A DNA stretch of 64,000 nucleotides from an uncultured Sulfitobacter sp. (GCF_947497275.1 NZ_CANMFS010000003.1:310001-374000), one strand, 5' to 3'; positions 15,819-25,671 are shown, counted from the first letter of the stretch. The notes: generated by a model from the letters alone, not told the origin. A program made the numbers and translations.

Positions 15819-17423
15819 TCAGTGATCCCCTGCTTTCACGGCCGGAACGGTGGCCTTTTCCCCGGTGTCCACGTCTTTCTCCGCATCATTGCCGCCCCCA
15901 CTCAGCTTGCCCGGCGTGCCCAGCACCGTCGCGATGTAGGGACCGGGCGCAAAAAGCTGCGCTGCCGTTGTGGTTGTGTATGTATAGATGCGCCCCGCAA
16001 GCAATGTATGCGCCACCAAAAGCGCGATCAGCCCGCCGACGGCGGCGAAGGACAACGGCGTAGGTGTCGGGGCGTCTGGCTCCAGCGGCGCCGGTCCGCC
16101 TTCGGCCTGCGCCTTCCAGAACAGAACCGACCCCGCACGCGCGAAGCCGACGATGCTGATCAGGCTCGACACCAGAACGACCGCCCACACCCAGACCACA
16201 AGCGGTGAGGAAAAGGAGGCGCTCAGCACCATGAGCTTTCCGATGAACCCCGACAACGGAGGCAGACCGACCATCGCGATGGCGGCGGCCATGAACAGCC
16301 CCGCCACCAGCGCCGCACCTTTCACCGGTGCCGCCGCGACCAGTCCCAGGTGGCCCCGGCTGCGTCGCACCAGATCGACGATCAGGAACAAGGCCGCCGC
16401 CGTCAGCGTGGAATGGATGATGTAATACAACGCCGTCGCGATGCTTTGCTCGGTGAACAAACCCACCGCGACCATCACTGTCCCCATCGAACTGATCACG
16501 GCAAAGGCCACAAGCCGGTCAAGTTTGCGCGCCGCCAAAACGCCAACCGCGCCGAGCGCCAACGAGAGCAGCGCGAAGGGCAAAAGCCAGGTACCGTGCA
16601 ACCCATCCGTCACCGCAAGATCGGCGGGGAAGATCAACGTATAAACGCGGATGATCGCGTAGGCGCCGACCTTGGTCATGATAGCGAACAGCGCCGCCAC
16701 CGGCCCGGGCGCTTCGGCATAGCTCGATGGCAACCAGAAGTGCAGTGGCACAATCGCGGCCTTGATGGCGAACACGAGGATCAGCAACACCGCCGCAACG
16801 CGAATACCCACCGTTTCTTCGGCCCCGATCAGCGTCACCCGCTGCGCAAGGTCCGCCATGTTCAGCGTTCCGGTTTCCGCGTAGAGCGCGCCGAGAGCGA
16901 ACAGAAACAGCGTCGAGCCCAGCAGGTTGAACAGCACATACTGAACCCCTGCCCGCAGTCGCGCGTTGCCGCCCGAATGGATCATCAGCCCGTAGGAGGC
17001 GATCAGCAGAACCTCGAAGAAAACGAACAGGTTGAACAGGTCGCCGGTCAGAAAGGCCCCGGCGATGCCCATCAGCTGAAACTGGAACAACGCGTGGAAA
17101 TGTTGCCCAAGACGGTCCCAGTCCGACCCGATGGAATAAAGCAGAACCATCAGCGCCAGTACCGACATCAGCAGCACCATCATGGTTGACAGGCGGTCGC
17201 CGACCAGCACGATGCCAAAGGGCGCCGCCCAATCCCCAAGCTGGTAAAGCATGATCGTACCATCTGACGTCTCGATCACGAGGCCGAGCGCGATGGCGAT
17301 CATCGCCAGAACGCCGACCACGGAAAAGACCCGCTGGATCCCGATATGATAGCGTGCCGCGAGGATGATGAACGGGGCCATCATGGCGGGCAGCACGACA
17401 GGCGCGATGAGCCAATGCATCAT
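15819..17423 (-). CDS. mnhD: Na+/H+ antiporter subunit D
   Basis: 534 aa polytopic protein of the NuoL/M/N-like proton-channel family. Landmarks are FFEVLLIASYGLMIHSG, the channel region KAAIVPLHFWLPSSYAEAPG with its conserved Lys, and GLPPLSGFIGKL. About 14 transmembrane segments. It overlaps the subunit C stop by ATGA. The C-terminal 40 residues are charged and cytoplasmic. Confidence 0.93.
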   Translation of the reverse strand: MMHWLIAPVVLPAMMAPFIILAARYHIGIQRVFSVVGVLAMIAIALGLVIETSDGTIMLYQLGDWAAPFGIVLVGDRLSTMMVLLMSVLALMVLLYSIGSDWDRLGQHFHALFQFQLMGIAGAFLTGDLFNLFVFFEVLLIASYGLMIHSGGNARLRAGVQYVLFNLLGSTLFLFALGALYAETGTLNMADLAQRVTLIGAEETVGIRVAAVLLILVFAIKAAIVPLHFWLPSSYAEAPGPVAALFAIMTKVGAYAIIRVYTLIFPADLAVTDGLHGTWLLPFALLSLALGAVGVLAARKLDRLVAFAVISSMGTVMVAVGLFTEQSIATALYYIIHSTLTAAALFLIVDLVRRSRGHLGLVAAAPVKGAALVAGLFMAAAIAMVGLPPLSGFIGKLMVLSASFSSPLVVWVWAVVLVSSLISIVGFARAGSVLFWKAQAEGGPAPLEPDAPTPTPLSFAAVGGLIALLVAHTLLAGRIYTYTTTTAAQLFAPGPYIATVLGTPGKLSGGGNDAEKDVDTGEKATVPAVKAGDH

Positions 17424-17770
17424 GTCGCGTCCTCCTGTGCTGCGTCCGGATCGGGCATCTCGTCCACATGATCGTCATCAGTGCCAAGATAGGCCCCCAG
17501 CGAGATCATTACCACCACGGCCGTCATCCCGAAGGAAATCACGATCGCGGTCAGTACCAGCGCCTGCGGCAACGGGTCCGTGTAGCGGGTGGCATCGGTC
17601 AGGATCGGCGGCGCGGCGACCGTCAGGCGTCCGGACGCGAACAGAAACACGTTCACCGCATAGGTCAGCAGCGACACTCCGAGGATCACGGGAAATGTGC
17701 GCAGACGCAGCACCAGGTACATGCCGGCAGCCGTAAGGATGCCAATGGCGGAGGCAACAAGAATTTCCAT
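17420..17770 (-). CDS. mnhC: Na+/H+ antiporter subunit C
   Basis: 116 aa from ATG 17770, immediately after the A/B stop (17773). NuoK-like protein with three transmembrane segments: YLVLRLRTFPVILGVSLLTY, DPLPQALVLTAIVISFGMTA. The acidic tail (TDDDHVDEMPDPDAAQED) is on the cytoplasmic side. Confidence 0.92.
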   Translation of the reverse strand: MEILVASAIGILTAAGMYLVLRLRTFPVILGVSLLTYAVNVFLFASGRLTVAAPPILTDATRYTDPLPQALVLTAIVISFGMTAVVVMISLGAYLGTDDDHVDEMPDPDAAQEDAT

Positions 17771-17772
17771 GA

Positions 17773-20640
17773 TCAGGCCCCCTGCCCTTTTAGCTCTTCG
17801 TCGGCCAACCGTTCGGGATTGATATCCATCGGATGGTCGCTGTCCTTGAAGTGCGCGCGGCGCGCGAGGCGGCTGAACCCGTCGAGCGACAGCATCACCG
17901 CCCCCACGACCGCAAGGAATACACCCAGATCGAACAAAGCCGCCGTGGCCAATTCGAACTTCTCGAACGGCGGAATGCGGACGTAGGTGAAATCGGACGT
18001 CAGGAACGGCTTGCCCACGAACCAAGAACCGATACCGGTCAGACCCGCCACCAGGACACCTGCGCCGATGACCCCGTGATGCGGATAGCGTTGCCGCGCC
18101 GTGGCCCAGCTGTAGCCGCTGGCCATGTACTGCATCACCAGACCGATCGACGCGATCAGACCGGCGATGAAGCCGCCACCCGGTTCGTTGTGGCCGCGCA
18201 GGAAAACAAAGAACGCGACCATCATGATCACTGGCATCACCACGCGGGTCAGCACGACCATCATCATCGGATGCATGTCGCCCGCCAGACGTTTGTCCGG
18301 TTTGCGGTTGAGCAACCGCGCGCGCACCGGGCCGCCCAGCAACGCTTCGGTCAACGCATAGATCAGCAAGGCAGCGATGCCGAGCACGATAATCTCGCCG
18401 AACGTGTCAAAGCCCCGGAAGTCGACGAGAATGACATTCACCATGTTGGTCCCGCCGCCGCCTTTGTAGCTGTTGGCGAGATGAAATTCAGAGATTGGTG
18501 CGGCAACCGGGTCTCGAAGAAGAAAATGAAAGCTGAGCGCCGCTGCAGCAACGCCCGCGACGAGGGCCACCGACACATCGCGGGTGCGGCGCAGTACCGT
18601 GCTTTCGATCGGGGTCTGGTTGGGAAGAAAATTAAGCGCGAGCAGCATCAGGATGGTCGTCACCACTTCGACTGTAATCTGCGTCATCGCAAGGTCCGGT
18701 GCAGAGAAAAACACGAAGCCGACCGAAACCATCAAACCGACGATGCCAATCAGGATCAGGGACAAAAGCCGGTTGTGGTGCAGCAAGACCATACCCAATG
18801 CTGCGGCCACCAGCATGGCAAATCCGGCAATCTCGATCAGGCCTGCCACCTGCACCGCATGGTCCGGTGCGGCGATCGTCCCTGTCATCCACGCATAGAC
18901 ACCAGCAAGAACGACTGACACGCCCATCACGGCCCCGTAGCGTGAGAACGCCCCGTTGTGCAGTGGATGTATCAGCACTTCCGACAGGCTGACGCAGGCA
19001 GCAACCATAGCGTCGAAGATCGTCTTGGCCTCGGGTCGCGGTGCGGCGTCCCACATCCGCAACAACGGATTGAACATCGCCAGCACGATCAAGCCGCCCA
19101 CTACGGCAGCGATGGACATGTACAGTGCGGGCACCAGCCCGTGCCAGATCTTGATGTGGGCGTAGGGCAACTCGGTCGTCCCGCCCAGCACGGCGGCGGT
19201 GATCCCCTTGACCGCCGGCTCCGCAAGGAAGGGGGCGACACCGATCACGACAACCAGCACCACGAGAATTGCCGGAGGCAGCCAGAGACCTTTCGGCGGA
19301 TCGTGCGGGGCCGCGGGATAATCATCACGCTTGGCCCCCAGAAATGTATGACCGATCAGCCGGAAACAGTAGGCCGCCGAGAAAAGCGAGCCAAACACGG
19401 CAAAGCCCGGCACCAGCCAGGGCGTGTCGAACAGGACCGTTTTCGTCGCTTCCTCCAGCATCATCTCCTTGCTCAGAAAACCGTTCAACAGCGGGATCCC
19501 CGCCATCGACAGTGCCGCCAGCGTGGCAATGGTAAAGGTGATCGGCATCAGATGGCGCAGACCGCCCAGACGCCGGATGTCGCGGGTGTGGGTTTCGTGG
19601 TCGATGATGCCCGCAGACATGAAGAGCGCGGCCTTGAACGTCGCGTGGTTCATGATGTGAAATACCGCAGCCATCGCCCCGAACGCCGTGCCTGTGCCCA
19701 GAAGCATCGTGATCAACCCCAGATGCGACACGGTCGAGAAGGCAAGCAATGCCTTGAGGTCATGCTTGAACAACGCGATCACCGCGCCGAGTACCAGCGT
19801 GATCAGCCCCGCACCGGTGACGAGCACGAACCATTCGGGCGTGCCCGACAGCACCGGCCACAGCCGCGCCATCAGAAAGATCCCCGCCTTGACCATCGTG
19901 GCGGAGTGCAGATACGCGCTGACAGGCGTAGGAGCAGCCATCGCGTGCGGTAGCCAGAAATGGAATGGAAACTGTGCGGATTTGGTGAAACATCCGATCA
20001 GGATCAGGATCAACGCCGGGAGATACAGATCGCTTTGCTGGATAAGTTCCCGGTTTTGCAGGATCACGCTCAGATCATAACTGCCCGCGATCTGGCCGAG
20101 TATCAGCAAACCACCGATCAGTGCCAAGCCGCCCATGCCGGTGACTGCCAGCGCCATGCGCGCGCCCTGCCGGCCTTCGGGCAGATGTTTCCAATAGCCG
20201 ATGAGCAGGAAGGAGGACAGCGACGTCAGCTCCCAGAACACCAGCAATAGCAGGATGTTGTCACTTAGAACGATGCCCACCATCGCGCCCTGGAACAGCA
20301 GCAGATAGGTAAAGAATTCGCCCATGTTGTCCTCGCGCGCGAGGTAGAAGCGCGCGTAGGCGATGATCAGCAAACCGATGCCGAGGATCAGCGTGGCGAA
20401 AAAGAAACCGAGTGCATCGAGCATCAGCGTCAGGTTGATGCCCAGCGCCGGGATCCAGTCTACCTGCATCATCACGGTGTCGCCCGCCGTGACCGCAGGC
20501 AGGTTCGTCATCAGCCCGATAAAGGCGGCGAGCGTGACTGTGAACGTCACACCGGCACAGGCCGCGCGGCCCGCCTGATTCATCAAACCGGGCAACAACG
20601 CCCCAAGAAACGGCAAGGCAACGATCAGAAAAAGGGACAC
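17773..20640 (-). CDS. mnhA: Na+/H+ antiporter fused subunits A and B
   Basis: 955 aa starting with GTG at 20640 (GGAG upstream; no in-frame ATG fits). The N-terminal two thirds are a NuoL-like proton channel, with LLVFWELTSLSSFLLIGYW, KSAQFPFHFWLPHAMAAPTP and MAGIPLLNGFLSKEMMLEE. The C-terminal part contains the MrpA extension followed by a full MrpB-like domain, with VVLTRVVMPVIMMVAFFVF and NEPGGGFIAGLI, so no separate mnhB exists. The complex exports Na+ (or K+) in exchange for H+, and matters in saline or alkaline conditions. It is the first gene of the operon, and a strong hairpin lies just upstream. Confidence 0.94.
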   Translation of the reverse strand: MSLFLIVALPFLGALLPGLMNQAGRAACAGVTFTVTLAAFIGLMTNLPAVTAGDTVMMQVDWIPALGINLTLMLDALGFFFATLILGIGLLIIAYARFYLAREDNMGEFFTYLLLFQGAMVGIVLSDNILLLLVFWELTSLSSFLLIGYWKHLPEGRQGARMALAVTGMGGLALIGGLLILGQIAGSYDLSVILQNRELIQQSDLYLPALILILIGCFTKSAQFPFHFWLPHAMAAPTPVSAYLHSATMVKAGIFLMARLWPVLSGTPEWFVLVTGAGLITLVLGAVIALFKHDLKALLAFSTVSHLGLITMLLGTGTAFGAMAAVFHIMNHATFKAALFMSAGIIDHETHTRDIRRLGGLRHLMPITFTIATLAALSMAGIPLLNGFLSKEMMLEEATKTVLFDTPWLVPGFAVFGSLFSAAYCFRLIGHTFLGAKRDDYPAAPHDPPKGLWLPPAILVVLVVVIGVAPFLAEPAVKGITAAVLGGTTELPYAHIKIWHGLVPALYMSIAAVVGGLIVLAMFNPLLRMWDAAPRPEAKTIFDAMVAACVSLSEVLIHPLHNGAFSRYGAVMGVSVVLAGVYAWMTGTIAAPDHAVQVAGLIEIAGFAMLVAAALGMVLLHHNRLLSLILIGIVGLMVSVGFVFFSAPDLAMTQITVEVVTTILMLLALNFLPNQTPIESTVLRRTRDVSVALVAGVAAAALSFHFLLRDPVAAPISEFHLANSYKGGGGTNMVNVILVDFRGFDTFGEIIVLGIAALLIYALTEALLGGPVRARLLNRKPDKRLAGDMHPMMMVVLTRVVMPVIMMVAFFVFLRGHNEPGGGFIAGLIASIGLVMQYMASGYSWATARQRYPHHGVIGAGVLVAGLTGIGSWFVGKPFLTSDFTYVRIPPFEKFELATAALFDLGVFLAVVGAVMLSLDGFSRLARRAHFKDSDHPMDINPERLADEELKGQGA

Positions 20641-20660
20641 GCGCGCTCCATCTTATTGGG

Positions 20661-20683
20661 GCCCGGAAAAGCGGTTTCCGGGC
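20661..20683. terminator. Perfect 9-bp hairpin upstream of the mnh operon
   Basis: GCCCGGAAA-AGCGG-TTTCCGGGC forms a perfect 9-bp stem with a 5-nt loop. It lies about 20 bp before the mnhA start and 116 bp after the SDR stop. No strong T-run follows on the minus strand, so it could be a weak terminator for the SDR/aldehyde dehydrogenase unit or a structure in the mnh leader. Confidence 0.55.
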
Positions 20684-20798
20684 ATGTCGATTTGCCTTGA
20701 TCCGGAATCATGGCGGAAGTTTCGGCTACTCTAGGGGCTATTTAGCAAAGTTGCGAACCGATACCAGCAGTCGACACGAAATATCCTTAGGATTTCGC

Positions 20799-21548
20799 TC
20801 AGATACATCGCCCGCCGTCGACCTCCATGCACACGCCCGTGATCATGCTCGCCTCGTCCGAGCACAAAAAGCAGGCCGCGTTTCCCATGTCTTCGGGCGT
20901 CGAGAACCGCCCAAGCGGAATGGTGGAGAGAAATTTTGCGCGCATCTCGGGCGTATCTTCGCCCATGAACGATTTCAACAGCGGGGTTTCTCCGGCAACG
21001 GGATTGAGCGCGTTGACGCGGACGCCTTGCGGCGCCAGTTCGATGGCCATCCCTTTGGTCGCAGTGTTCATCCACCCCTTCGACGCGTTGTACCAATTCA
21101 ACTGCGGGCGTGGCGACACGCCCGCCGTCGACGCAACGTTGAGGATCGCCCCCTGCCCGCGTGTCTTCATCAGCGGTACGATATGGCGGGCGGTGAGATA
21201 GACGGACTTGCAGTTCACCTCGAACACCTTATCGAAATCCGCCTCGCTCACCTCCTCCATGGGCGCTGGCAGATGCGTCGTGCCTGCATTGTTCACAAGA
21301 ATATCGATCTGGCCCCAGACCTCCATCGCGGCATCGGCCAGCGCGCCGACGCTGCTTCCATCCGCCACGTTGGTCTTTATGGCGCGCACGCTGTCGCCCA
21401 ATTCCTGCGCAAGGGCCTCGGCCAGATCGAGATTAAGATCTGCGATCAGAACACGCGCCCCCTCGGCATGAAACTTTCGCACGATCCCGGCACCGAACCC
21501 GGATGCCCCGCCCGTGACAATTGCAGTTTTTCCGTTCAATCTCATCAT
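20799..21548 (-). CDS. SDR family oxidoreductase
   Basis: 249 aa classical SDR: TGGASGFG cofactor loop at residues 12-19, NNAGTTHL near 90, catalytic YNASK near 155, and NPVAGETPLL after it. The sequence resembles the FabG/glucose dehydrogenase branch. It follows the aldehyde dehydrogenase with a 6-bp gap, so the two are co-transcribed. They may convert an alcohol to an aldehyde and then to an acid, but the substrate is unknown. Confidence 0.88.
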   Translation of the reverse strand: MMRLNGKTAIVTGGASGFGAGIVRKFHAEGARVLIADLNLDLAEALAQELGDSVRAIKTNVADGSSVGALADAAMEVWGQIDILVNNAGTTHLPAPMEEVSEADFDKVFEVNCKSVYLTARHIVPLMKTRGQGAILNVASTAGVSPRPQLNWYNASKGWMNTATKGMAIELAPQGVRVNALNPVAGETPLLKSFMGEDTPEMRAKFLSTIPLGRFSTPEDMGNAACFLCSDEASMITGVCMEVDGGRCI

Positions 21549-21554
21549 TCTATC

Positions 21555-23009
21555 CTATCCGTGAAAAGCCGCGACCGTCTTGAGCGTGGTAAAGCCGTAC
21601 AGCGCCTCGAAGCCCTTTTCGCGGCCGTGCCCCGACAGCCCTGATCCGCCAAACGGCAGCTCGACACCGCCGCCTGCGCCATAATTGTTCAAGAAAACCT
21701 GCCCTGCACGCAAGGCGCGCGCCAGCCGCATCTGCCGGGCCCCGTCACGCGACCAGACAGACGCGACCAGACCGTAGGAAGTGCCGTTCGCAATGGCCAA
21801 CGCCTCTGCCTCGTCCTCGAATGGGATGACAACCTGTACGGGTCCGAAAATCTCGTCCTGCGCCAGCGCATGTTTGGGGGCGACCCCTTCGAACAGCGTT
21901 GGCGCAACATAGGCGCCGCCGGACGGCGCATCCCCGATGACAGTGCCGCGCCCAGCCACGTTCAGATCGCTTCCGGCTGACAGAAACCCTTCGACGATCT
22001 CTTTCTGCCGCATCGACACCAGCGGCCCGACATCCAGATCGGCCATCGCAGGACCAGAGCGCAGCGCGTTGTAGCGATCCGACATTGCCTGCACCACGCG
22101 GTCATAGACGCCGCACTGCACCAGAATGCGCGATGAAGCAGAGCACGTTTGCCCCGCATTCTGAATGCCCGCGTTGACCAGAAAGGGCAGCGCAGCGTCA
22201 ATGTCCGCATCGTCAAAGACGATCTGCGGGGATTTCCCGCCCAGTTCCAGCGTCACCGGCACAATGTGATCGCTCGCCGCACGTTGGATCATCCGCCCCG
22301 TGCCGACCGAGCCGGTGAACGAGATGTGGTTCACATCCGCGTGGGCGGTCAGCGCCGCACCTGCCTCGGCCCCCAGCCCCGGCACCACGTTCAGCGCACC
22401 GGCAGGCAGGCCCGCGCGGCGGGCCAGTTCGCCGAACGCCAGCGCGGTAATGCACGCCTCTTCGGCTGGCTTGAGCACGGCGGCATTGCCGGTGGCCAGT
22501 GCCGCGCCCACGGACCGACCGATGATCTGCATGGGGTAGTTCCACGGGATGATGTGGCCGGTGACGCCGTGCGGTTCGCGCAAGGTATAGACAGTGTAGC
22601 CGTCCAGATAGGGGATCGTCGTTCCGTGCAGCTTGTCTACGGCACCGGCGTAGAATTCCATGTAACGCGCCAGCGCCACAACATCGGCGCGCGCCTGTTT
22701 CAATGGCTTGCCGACATCCAGTGCTTCGAGTTCCGCGAGCGCGTCGATGTTTTCAAGCACCAGCGCACCGATCCGGGACAGCACGCGGCCCCGCTCTACC
22801 GCCGTCGCACGGCCCCAGTCTCCGTCAAACGCTGCCCGGGCGGCAGCGACTGCGCGGTCGATGTCGTCTGCCGATCCGCGCGCGATCTCGCACAGCGTGC
22901 TGCCGTCGGACGGATTGATGAGCGGCAGCGTTCGACCATCCTGCGCTGGTACCCATTCGGTACCGATCAGGCACAGGGAGGGGTCCATGTCCAGCGGTAT
23001 GATCGTCAT
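21555..23009 (-). CDS. NAD(P)+-dependent aldehyde dehydrogenase
   Basis: 484 aa from ATG 23009; the frame upstream of it has no ALDH similarity. ALDH superfamily landmarks: PWNYPMQIIGRSVGAAL, the catalytic Glu in VTLELGGKSPQI, the catalytic Cys in NAGQTCSASSR, and the C-terminal LPFGGSGLSGHGREKG. It looks like the betaine/aminobutyraldehyde/aromatic aldehyde group. The gene follows the liv cluster and the thioesterase remnant on the same strand. It may once have served the same catabolic pathway, which is inference. Confidence 0.9.
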   Translation of the reverse strand: MTIIPLDMDPSLCLIGTEWVPAQDGRTLPLINPSDGSTLCEIARGSADDIDRAVAAARAAFDGDWGRATAVERGRVLSRIGALVLENIDALAELEALDVGKPLKQARADVVALARYMEFYAGAVDKLHGTTIPYLDGYTVYTLREPHGVTGHIIPWNYPMQIIGRSVGAALATGNAAVLKPAEEACITALAFGELARRAGLPAGALNVVPGLGAEAGAALTAHADVNHISFTGSVGTGRMIQRAASDHIVPVTLELGGKSPQIVFDDADIDAALPFLVNAGIQNAGQTCSASSRILVQCGVYDRVVQAMSDRYNALRSGPAMADLDVGPLVSMRQKEIVEGFLSAGSDLNVAGRGTVIGDAPSGGAYVAPTLFEGVAPKHALAQDEIFGPVQVVIPFEDEAEALAIANGTSYGLVASVWSRDGARQMRLARALRAGQVFLNNYGAGGGVELPFGGSGLSGHGREKGFEALYGFTTLKTVAAFHG

Positions 23010-23111
23010 GCGCCTGTTCCTTTGCATCGTTTCCGGGCGCGAACTTTCGCAACCAATCCGGTCCTTTGCAAGCCGCAAAGCGGTGTCAGACAGCGATCTT
23101 CGCCGTCGCCG

Positions 23112-23258
23112 TCAGGGTCCGTGCCGACAACGGCTGACCACCGCATCCGGACAAGCGTCAGAAAACGCCTCGACGCAATCGTTGATCATTTCGAAACAGC
23201 GCGGATGGAAAGTGGTGCCCGCCGGATCGCAGTGTTTGAACAATATCTTTTGCTTCAT
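23112..23258 (-). pseudogene. N-terminal fragment of an acyl-CoA thioesterase (hotdog fold)
   Basis: ATG 23258 lies 14 bp after the livF stop. The first 30 codons read KILFKHCDPAGTTFHPRCFE then MINDCVEAF, which matches the 4-hydroxybenzoyl-CoA thioesterase pattern (HCDPAGIVFYPRYFEMxND). The frame then drifts and ends after 48 codons, well short of about 140. The rest of the gene is missing before the aldehyde dehydrogenase. It is co-linear with the liv operon and pairs with the catabolic fragments at 27.8-28.6 kb. Confidence 0.65.
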
Positions 23259-23271
23259 AGTAAACGGCACG

Positions 23272-23949
23272 TCAGACTCCCAGATACTGCGTCGTCACAT
23301 CCGTCATCGCCCCGCGCCAGACCGTCTCTCCCCGCTCAAGGACCACTGCGCGGTCCGCGACCTGTCGCAGTTCGCGCAGGGATTTATCCACGAGCAAAAT
23401 CGCCATGCCGGTCTGCGCCTTCAACATGGCGATTGACGCCCAGATCTCCTGACGCACGATGGGGGCGAGCCCTTCGGTCGCCTCGTCGAGGATCAGCAGG
23501 CGCGGATTGGTCATCAATGCGCGCCCGATGGCCAGCATCTGTTGCTCTCCACCCGAAAGCGAAGCGGCGGACTGGCTTTTTCGTTCTTCAAGCCGCGGGA
23601 ACAGTGTGGCGACCTTGGCCAGATCCCATTCGCCCGCGCGCGCAGCGGCGGTGAGATTTTCCAGCACCGTCAGGTTGGTGAAACAGCGCCGCCCTTCGGG
23701 CACCAGTCCGATGCCCATCCGGGCCGCGCGGTGCGCGGGCACGCCGGCCAGATCGTGATCTGCGAAATGGATGGTGCCGGCGGTAGCGGGCAGCAGCTTG
23801 CAGATCGTCTTGACGGTTGTCGACTTGCCCATGCCGTTGCGTCCCATCAGCGCCAGCACCTCGCCCTCTGCCACCTCCAGCGAGACACCGAAAAGCGCCT
23901 GCGATGCGCCGTAGGACGCGGTGACGTTTTCGAGGCGCAACAGGCTCAT
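23272..23949 (-). CDS. livF: ABC transporter ATP-binding protein, LivF type
   Basis: 225 aa with Walker A GRNGMGKST (about 37-45), signature SLSGGEQQML, Walker B RLLILDEATEGLAP. The TVKTICKLLP and RMGIGLVPEGRRCF segments are typical of LivF. It overlaps livG by ATGA. It energises import of amino acids or small carboxylic acids with LivG, LivH and LivM. Confidence 0.93.
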   Translation of the reverse strand: MSLLRLENVTASYGASQALFGVSLEVAEGEVLALMGRNGMGKSTTVKTICKLLPATAGTIHFADHDLAGVPAHRAARMGIGLVPEGRRCFTNLTVLENLTAAARAGEWDLAKVATLFPRLEERKSQSAASLSGGEQQMLAIGRALMTNPRLLILDEATEGLAPIVRQEIWASIAMLKAQTGMAILLVDKSLRELRQVADRAVVLERGETVWRGAMTDVTTQYLGV

Positions 23950-24695
23950 GCGTCCTCTCCCAAATAGGCGTTGCGGACGGTTTTATCGGCGCGGATCTCG
24001 TCGACGGTGCCGGTGGCGATGATCCTTCCGTAGACAAGCACGCTGATCCGGTCCGCGAGCGCGAACACCGCGTCCATATCGTGTTCCACCAACAAGATGG
24101 GCGCCTCTGCCCGCAGACCGTCCAGGAACGTCGTCATTGTCTCGGAACCCGAGGTGCCGAGGCCCGCCATCGGCTCGTCCATCACGAAGACGCGCGGATT
24201 CAACGTCAAAGCGACGGCGACTTCAAGCTGCCGCCGCTGCCCGTGCGACAACTCCGACGTGCGCATCCGCGCCTTGTCACGCAGCCCGACCCGCTCCAGC
24301 GCCGTTTCCGCGCGGTCGCGCAAATCGCTGTGACCCAGTGCGCTCTGCCAAAAGCGGAAGGGATTGCCGCCGGCGCCCAACGCCCCCAGCAGCGCGTTTT
24401 GCAAAACCGTATCCTCCATCGCCAGTTCAGAAATCTGGAACGTCCGACCCAACCCACGCCGGGCGCGCTGCGCCGTGCTGAGCGCGGTGATGTCACGACC
24501 ATCCAGCAGAACCTGCCCCGCATCCGGACGCAGCCCCCCGGCGATCTGCTTGATCAGAGTGGATTTGCCCGCCCCGTTCGGACCGATCAGCGCGTGGATC
24601 TCGCCCGCCCGCAGATCGAGGGTGATGTCTTTGCTCGCCTGAAGCGCGCCGAACGACAGGCACAATCCGCGCGTTTGCAATACAGGGTCAGTCAT
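23946..24695 (-). CDS. livG: ABC transporter ATP-binding protein, LivG type
   Basis: 249 aa from ATG 24695 (four codons of upstream frame are also open). Walker A GPNGAGKST near residue 38, signature SELSHGQRRQLE, Walker B PRVFVMDEPMAGL. The LivG hallmark LGRTFQISELA is present. It overlaps livM by 8 bp. Confidence 0.93.
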   Translation of the reverse strand: MTDPVLQTRGLCLSFGALQASKDITLDLRAGEIHALIGPNGAGKSTLIKQIAGGLRPDAGQVLLDGRDITALSTAQRARRGLGRTFQISELAMEDTVLQNALLGALGAGGNPFRFWQSALGHSDLRDRAETALERVGLRDKARMRTSELSHGQRRQLEVAVALTLNPRVFVMDEPMAGLGTSGSETMTTFLDGLRAEAPILLVEHDMDAVFALADRISVLVYGRIIATGTVDEIRADKTVRNAYLGEDA

Positions 24696-25671
24696 GCGCC
24701 GCCTCACGACCCGTCAGCGTTCCGATCACGCCACCGCGTGCGAAAAGCACGATCAGCAGCAACAGCGCGCCAAGGTAGATGTGCCAATAGTCCGACAGGC
24801 CGCCCAGAAGATGTTCGAGAATGATAAAAAGGATCGCACCGACCACCGGACCGAACAGCCGCGCCACGCCGCCGATGATGACGAAGACCATGATTTCGCC
24901 GCTGGTTTGCCAGCTGAACATCACCGGGCTGACAAAACGGTTCAGGTCAGCGAACAGCGCACCGGCAAGGCCGGTGATCATGCCCGACAGCGTAAAGGCG
25001 ACCAATTGCAAGCGGTAGGGCGAAATTCCGACAGTCTCGACCCGCAGTGGCGTTTGTCGCGCGGCACCCAACGCCAGACCAAAAGGCGACTTTGCAAGCC
25101 GCGCGAGCAGAAAAAGTACCGCGCAGAGCACCCCCAGCACAATGCCGTAGAACTGGATCGGATCGAGTGTATTCAGCCCCGGAAAACTGTTGCGGACGTA
25201 GATCGACAAGCCGTCCTCGCCACCGTAGGCAGGCCAGCTGATCGAGAAGAAATACAGCATCTGACCAAAAGCAAGCGTGATCATGATGAAGTACACGCCC
25301 GACGTGCGCAGGCTGAGCGCGCCGATGCCCAACGCCGCAAGGCCCGAAGCGAGGATTGCAGTAAGCCAGATGACCGGCATGGATTTGCTGCCCTCGAAAA
25401 CGAACGGCTGGGTGAAGATCGGATCATACGCCTGCGCATGGCTGGCGAGGATTCCCATCGCATATCCGCCGATCCCGAAAAACGCCGCATGGCCGAAACT
25501 GACCAGCCCGCCGATGCCGAGGGCGAGGTTGAGGCCTACACCGGCAAGTGCCAGGATCGCGGCCTTGGTCGCCAGGGTAATCATAAAGGGCTCGTCCGCC
25601 ATCCACGCCCAGATCGGAAACAGGACCAGCCCGGCCACGACGACCGCGTTCAATATCCGTTCGGTGGTCAT
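24688..25671 (-). CDS. livM: ABC transporter permease, LivM type
   Basis: 327 aa polytopic permease with ALAGVGLNLALGIGGLVSFG, SLRTSGVYFIMITLAFGQML and the EAA-like loop GALFADLNRFVSP. It overlaps livH by ATGA. It forms the membrane channel together with LivH. Confidence 0.93.
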   Translation of the reverse strand: MTTERILNAVVVAGLVLFPIWAWMADEPFMITLATKAAILALAGVGLNLALGIGGLVSFGHAAFFGIGGYAMGILASHAQAYDPIFTQPFVFEGSKSMPVIWLTAILASGLAALGIGALSLRTSGVYFIMITLAFGQMLYFFSISWPAYGGEDGLSIYVRNSFPGLNTLDPIQFYGIVLGVLCAVLFLLARLAKSPFGLALGAARQTPLRVETVGISPYRLQLVAFTLSGMITGLAGALFADLNRFVSPVMFSWQTSGEIMVFVIIGGVARLFGPVVGAILFIILEHLLGGLSDYWHIYLGALLLLIVLFARGGVIGTLTGREAAHD

